From: Verrucomicrobiota bacterium
Lineage (GTDB): Bacteria > Verrucomicrobiota > Verrucomicrobiia > Chthoniobacterales > UBA10450
DNA: 5,401 nt
Assembly (NCBI GenBank): GCA_003219335.1
Contig: QHOF01000166.1
Coordinates: forward strand, 1-5,401
Direction of reading: 5' to 3'
The notes beneath the pieces were generated by a model. That model saw only the letters and a program-made list of their open reading frames with translations. It was not told where the DNA came from and searched no databases. Shown piece by piece: positions 4,545 to 5,401 of the stretch (position 1 is the stretch's first letter; each line of letters opens with the position of its first letter). The translations under genes and the position numbers were made by a program.

Positions 4545-5401
4545 GCATTCGCATAGTCATCCTCGCGGCCTGCCTCACGGTTCAATCGATCAGGCTAATC
4601 GATGCCGCGGATCCCGCTTCCAATGTGGTGAAGGAGGCCTCACTCTTCGCGCCAACGATTCCGAACAAGAAGCCCGCGCCCGGACCCGCACCGGAGGGCA
4701 TGGTCTGGATTCCCGGCGGCGAATTTTCCATGGGCGCTGCCATGAACGGTGAGGGTAGCCAGGAAATGCCGATGGCGTCGAACGACGCTGGTCCGGTACA
4801 CCGTGTTTACGTTGACGGCTTCTGGATGGATGCAACGCCGGTAACGAACGAGCAGTTCGAGAAATTTCTTAAGGCGACGGGTTACGTCACGATTGCTGAA
4901 CGCACGCCAACAAAAGAGGAATTCCCGACTGCGCCCGAGGAGAATCTCGTAGCGGGATCAGTCGTCTTCGCGCCGACGGAGCACGAAGTTCCGCTCAACG
5001 ATCATTATCAATGGTGGAGTTACGTGAAGGGCGCAAACTGGCGTCACCCGCTTGGTCCGCAAAGCGACATCAAAGGCAAGGAGAATTATCCGGTGGTGCA
5101 GATCGCTTACCCTGACGCGGAAGCTTACGCGAAATGGGCTGGCAAACGTTTGCCGACGGAGGCGGAGTTTGAATTTGCCGCGCGCGGCGGTTTATCAGGA
5201 AAAACATACGTGTGGGGCAATGAATTTCGTCCCGGGGGGAAATGGATGGCCAACACCTGGCAGGGAAAGTTCCCGGTGAAAGATGCGGGCGAAGACGGTT
5301 ACGCTGGCATAGCGCCCGTGAAATCGTTTCCGCCGAACGGTTACGGTCTTTACGACATGGCAGGCAACGTCTGGGAATGGTGCAGCGATTGGTATCGCCC
5401 T
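4541..5401 (+). CDS. Formylglycine-generating enzyme (SUMF1) family protein, N-terminal 287 residues
   Basis: The frame runs from GTG 4541 to the right edge and is cut there. Residues 1-22 (hydrophobic core IRIVILAACLTV, likely cut near IDAAD) look like an export signal, followed by a Pro/Lys-rich linker (40-52). The FGE-sulfatase fold begins at MVWIPGGEFSMGA (54-66) and continues with VYVDGFWMDATPVTNEQFEKFLKATGY (89-115), NYPVVQIAYPDAEAYAKWAGKRLPTEAEFEFAARGG (182-217) and NGYGLYDMAGNVWEWCSDWY (266-285). True FGEs oxidise a sulfatase active-site cysteine to formylglycine; the paired catalytic cysteines lie in the part beyond the window, so enzyme versus non-catalytic relative is undecided. 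The frame is also open back to a GTG at 4445, which would add 32 residues before the signal peptide; 4541 is preferred because it gives a normal signal sequence and a stop-start overlap. Confidence 0.9.
   Translation, partial: MSIRIVILAACLTVQSIRLIDAADPASNVVKEASLFAPTIPNKKPAPGPAPEGMVWIPGGEFSMGAAMNGEGSQEMPMASNDAGPVHRVYVDGFWMDATPVTNEQFEKFLKATGYVTIAERTPTKEEFPTAPEENLVAGSVVFAPTEHEVPLNDHYQWWSYVKGANWRHPLGPQSDIKGKENYPVVQIAYPDAEAYAKWAGKRLPTEAEFEFAARGGLSGKTYVWGNEFRPGGKWMANTWQGKFPVKDAGEDGYAGIAPVKSFPPNGYGLYDMAGNVWEWCSDWYRP

Overview
The window looks like chromosomal DNA from a moderately GC-rich, Gram-negative-type bacterium. The signal-peptide proteins, the DUF3300/DUF2950/YSC84 gene set, the sulfatase-modifying-factor homologue and the near absence of Shine-Dalgarno sequences would suit a soil Verrucomicrobiota member (Chthoniobacterales-like). 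That assignment is inference from gene content and style; no rRNA or other marker gene is present.

All convincing genes are on the + strand. Layout: (1) positions 1-285, the C-terminal end of a small multi-pass membrane protein; (2) 286-627, a non-coding stretch with a candidate regulatory motif and a perfect 8-bp inverted repeat; (3) 628-2779, two exported proteins 37 bp apart, a DUF3300 protein with a long disordered Q/N-rich then RGG-rich tail, and an intact DUF2950 protein; (4) 2780-3144, a second non-coding stretch with weak hairpins and a second copy of the motif; (5) 3145-3689, a YSC84/SYLF lipid-binding-family gene broken by a single-base frameshift near 3508-3510; (6) 3779-4544, a 10-bp inverted repeat, a 13-codon mini-ORF, a four-helix membrane protein without a recognised family, a 21-codon ORF and a second 13-codon mini-ORF; (7) 4541 to the right edge, the first 287 residues of an exported formylglycine-generating-enzyme/SUMF1-family protein.

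As far as can be inferred, this is a cell-envelope locus: nearly every product is exported or membrane-embedded. DUF3300 and DUF2950 probably form one transcription unit. YSC84, the membrane protein and the SUMF1-like gene may form a second, because the downstream genes are linked by stop-start overlaps.

The most unusual signal is a pair of 13-residue mini-ORFs, MRDDWKRIFAFEQ (3828-3869) and MKDDWKQILPTKP (4503-4544). They share an M-K/R-DDWK-x-I core, and each ends in a stop codon overlapping a possible start codon of the next gene (ATGA and GTGA). The first begins 4 nt after a perfect 10-bp inverted repeat. They could be related leader peptides or remnants of a duplicated coding end; the sequence alone cannot decide.
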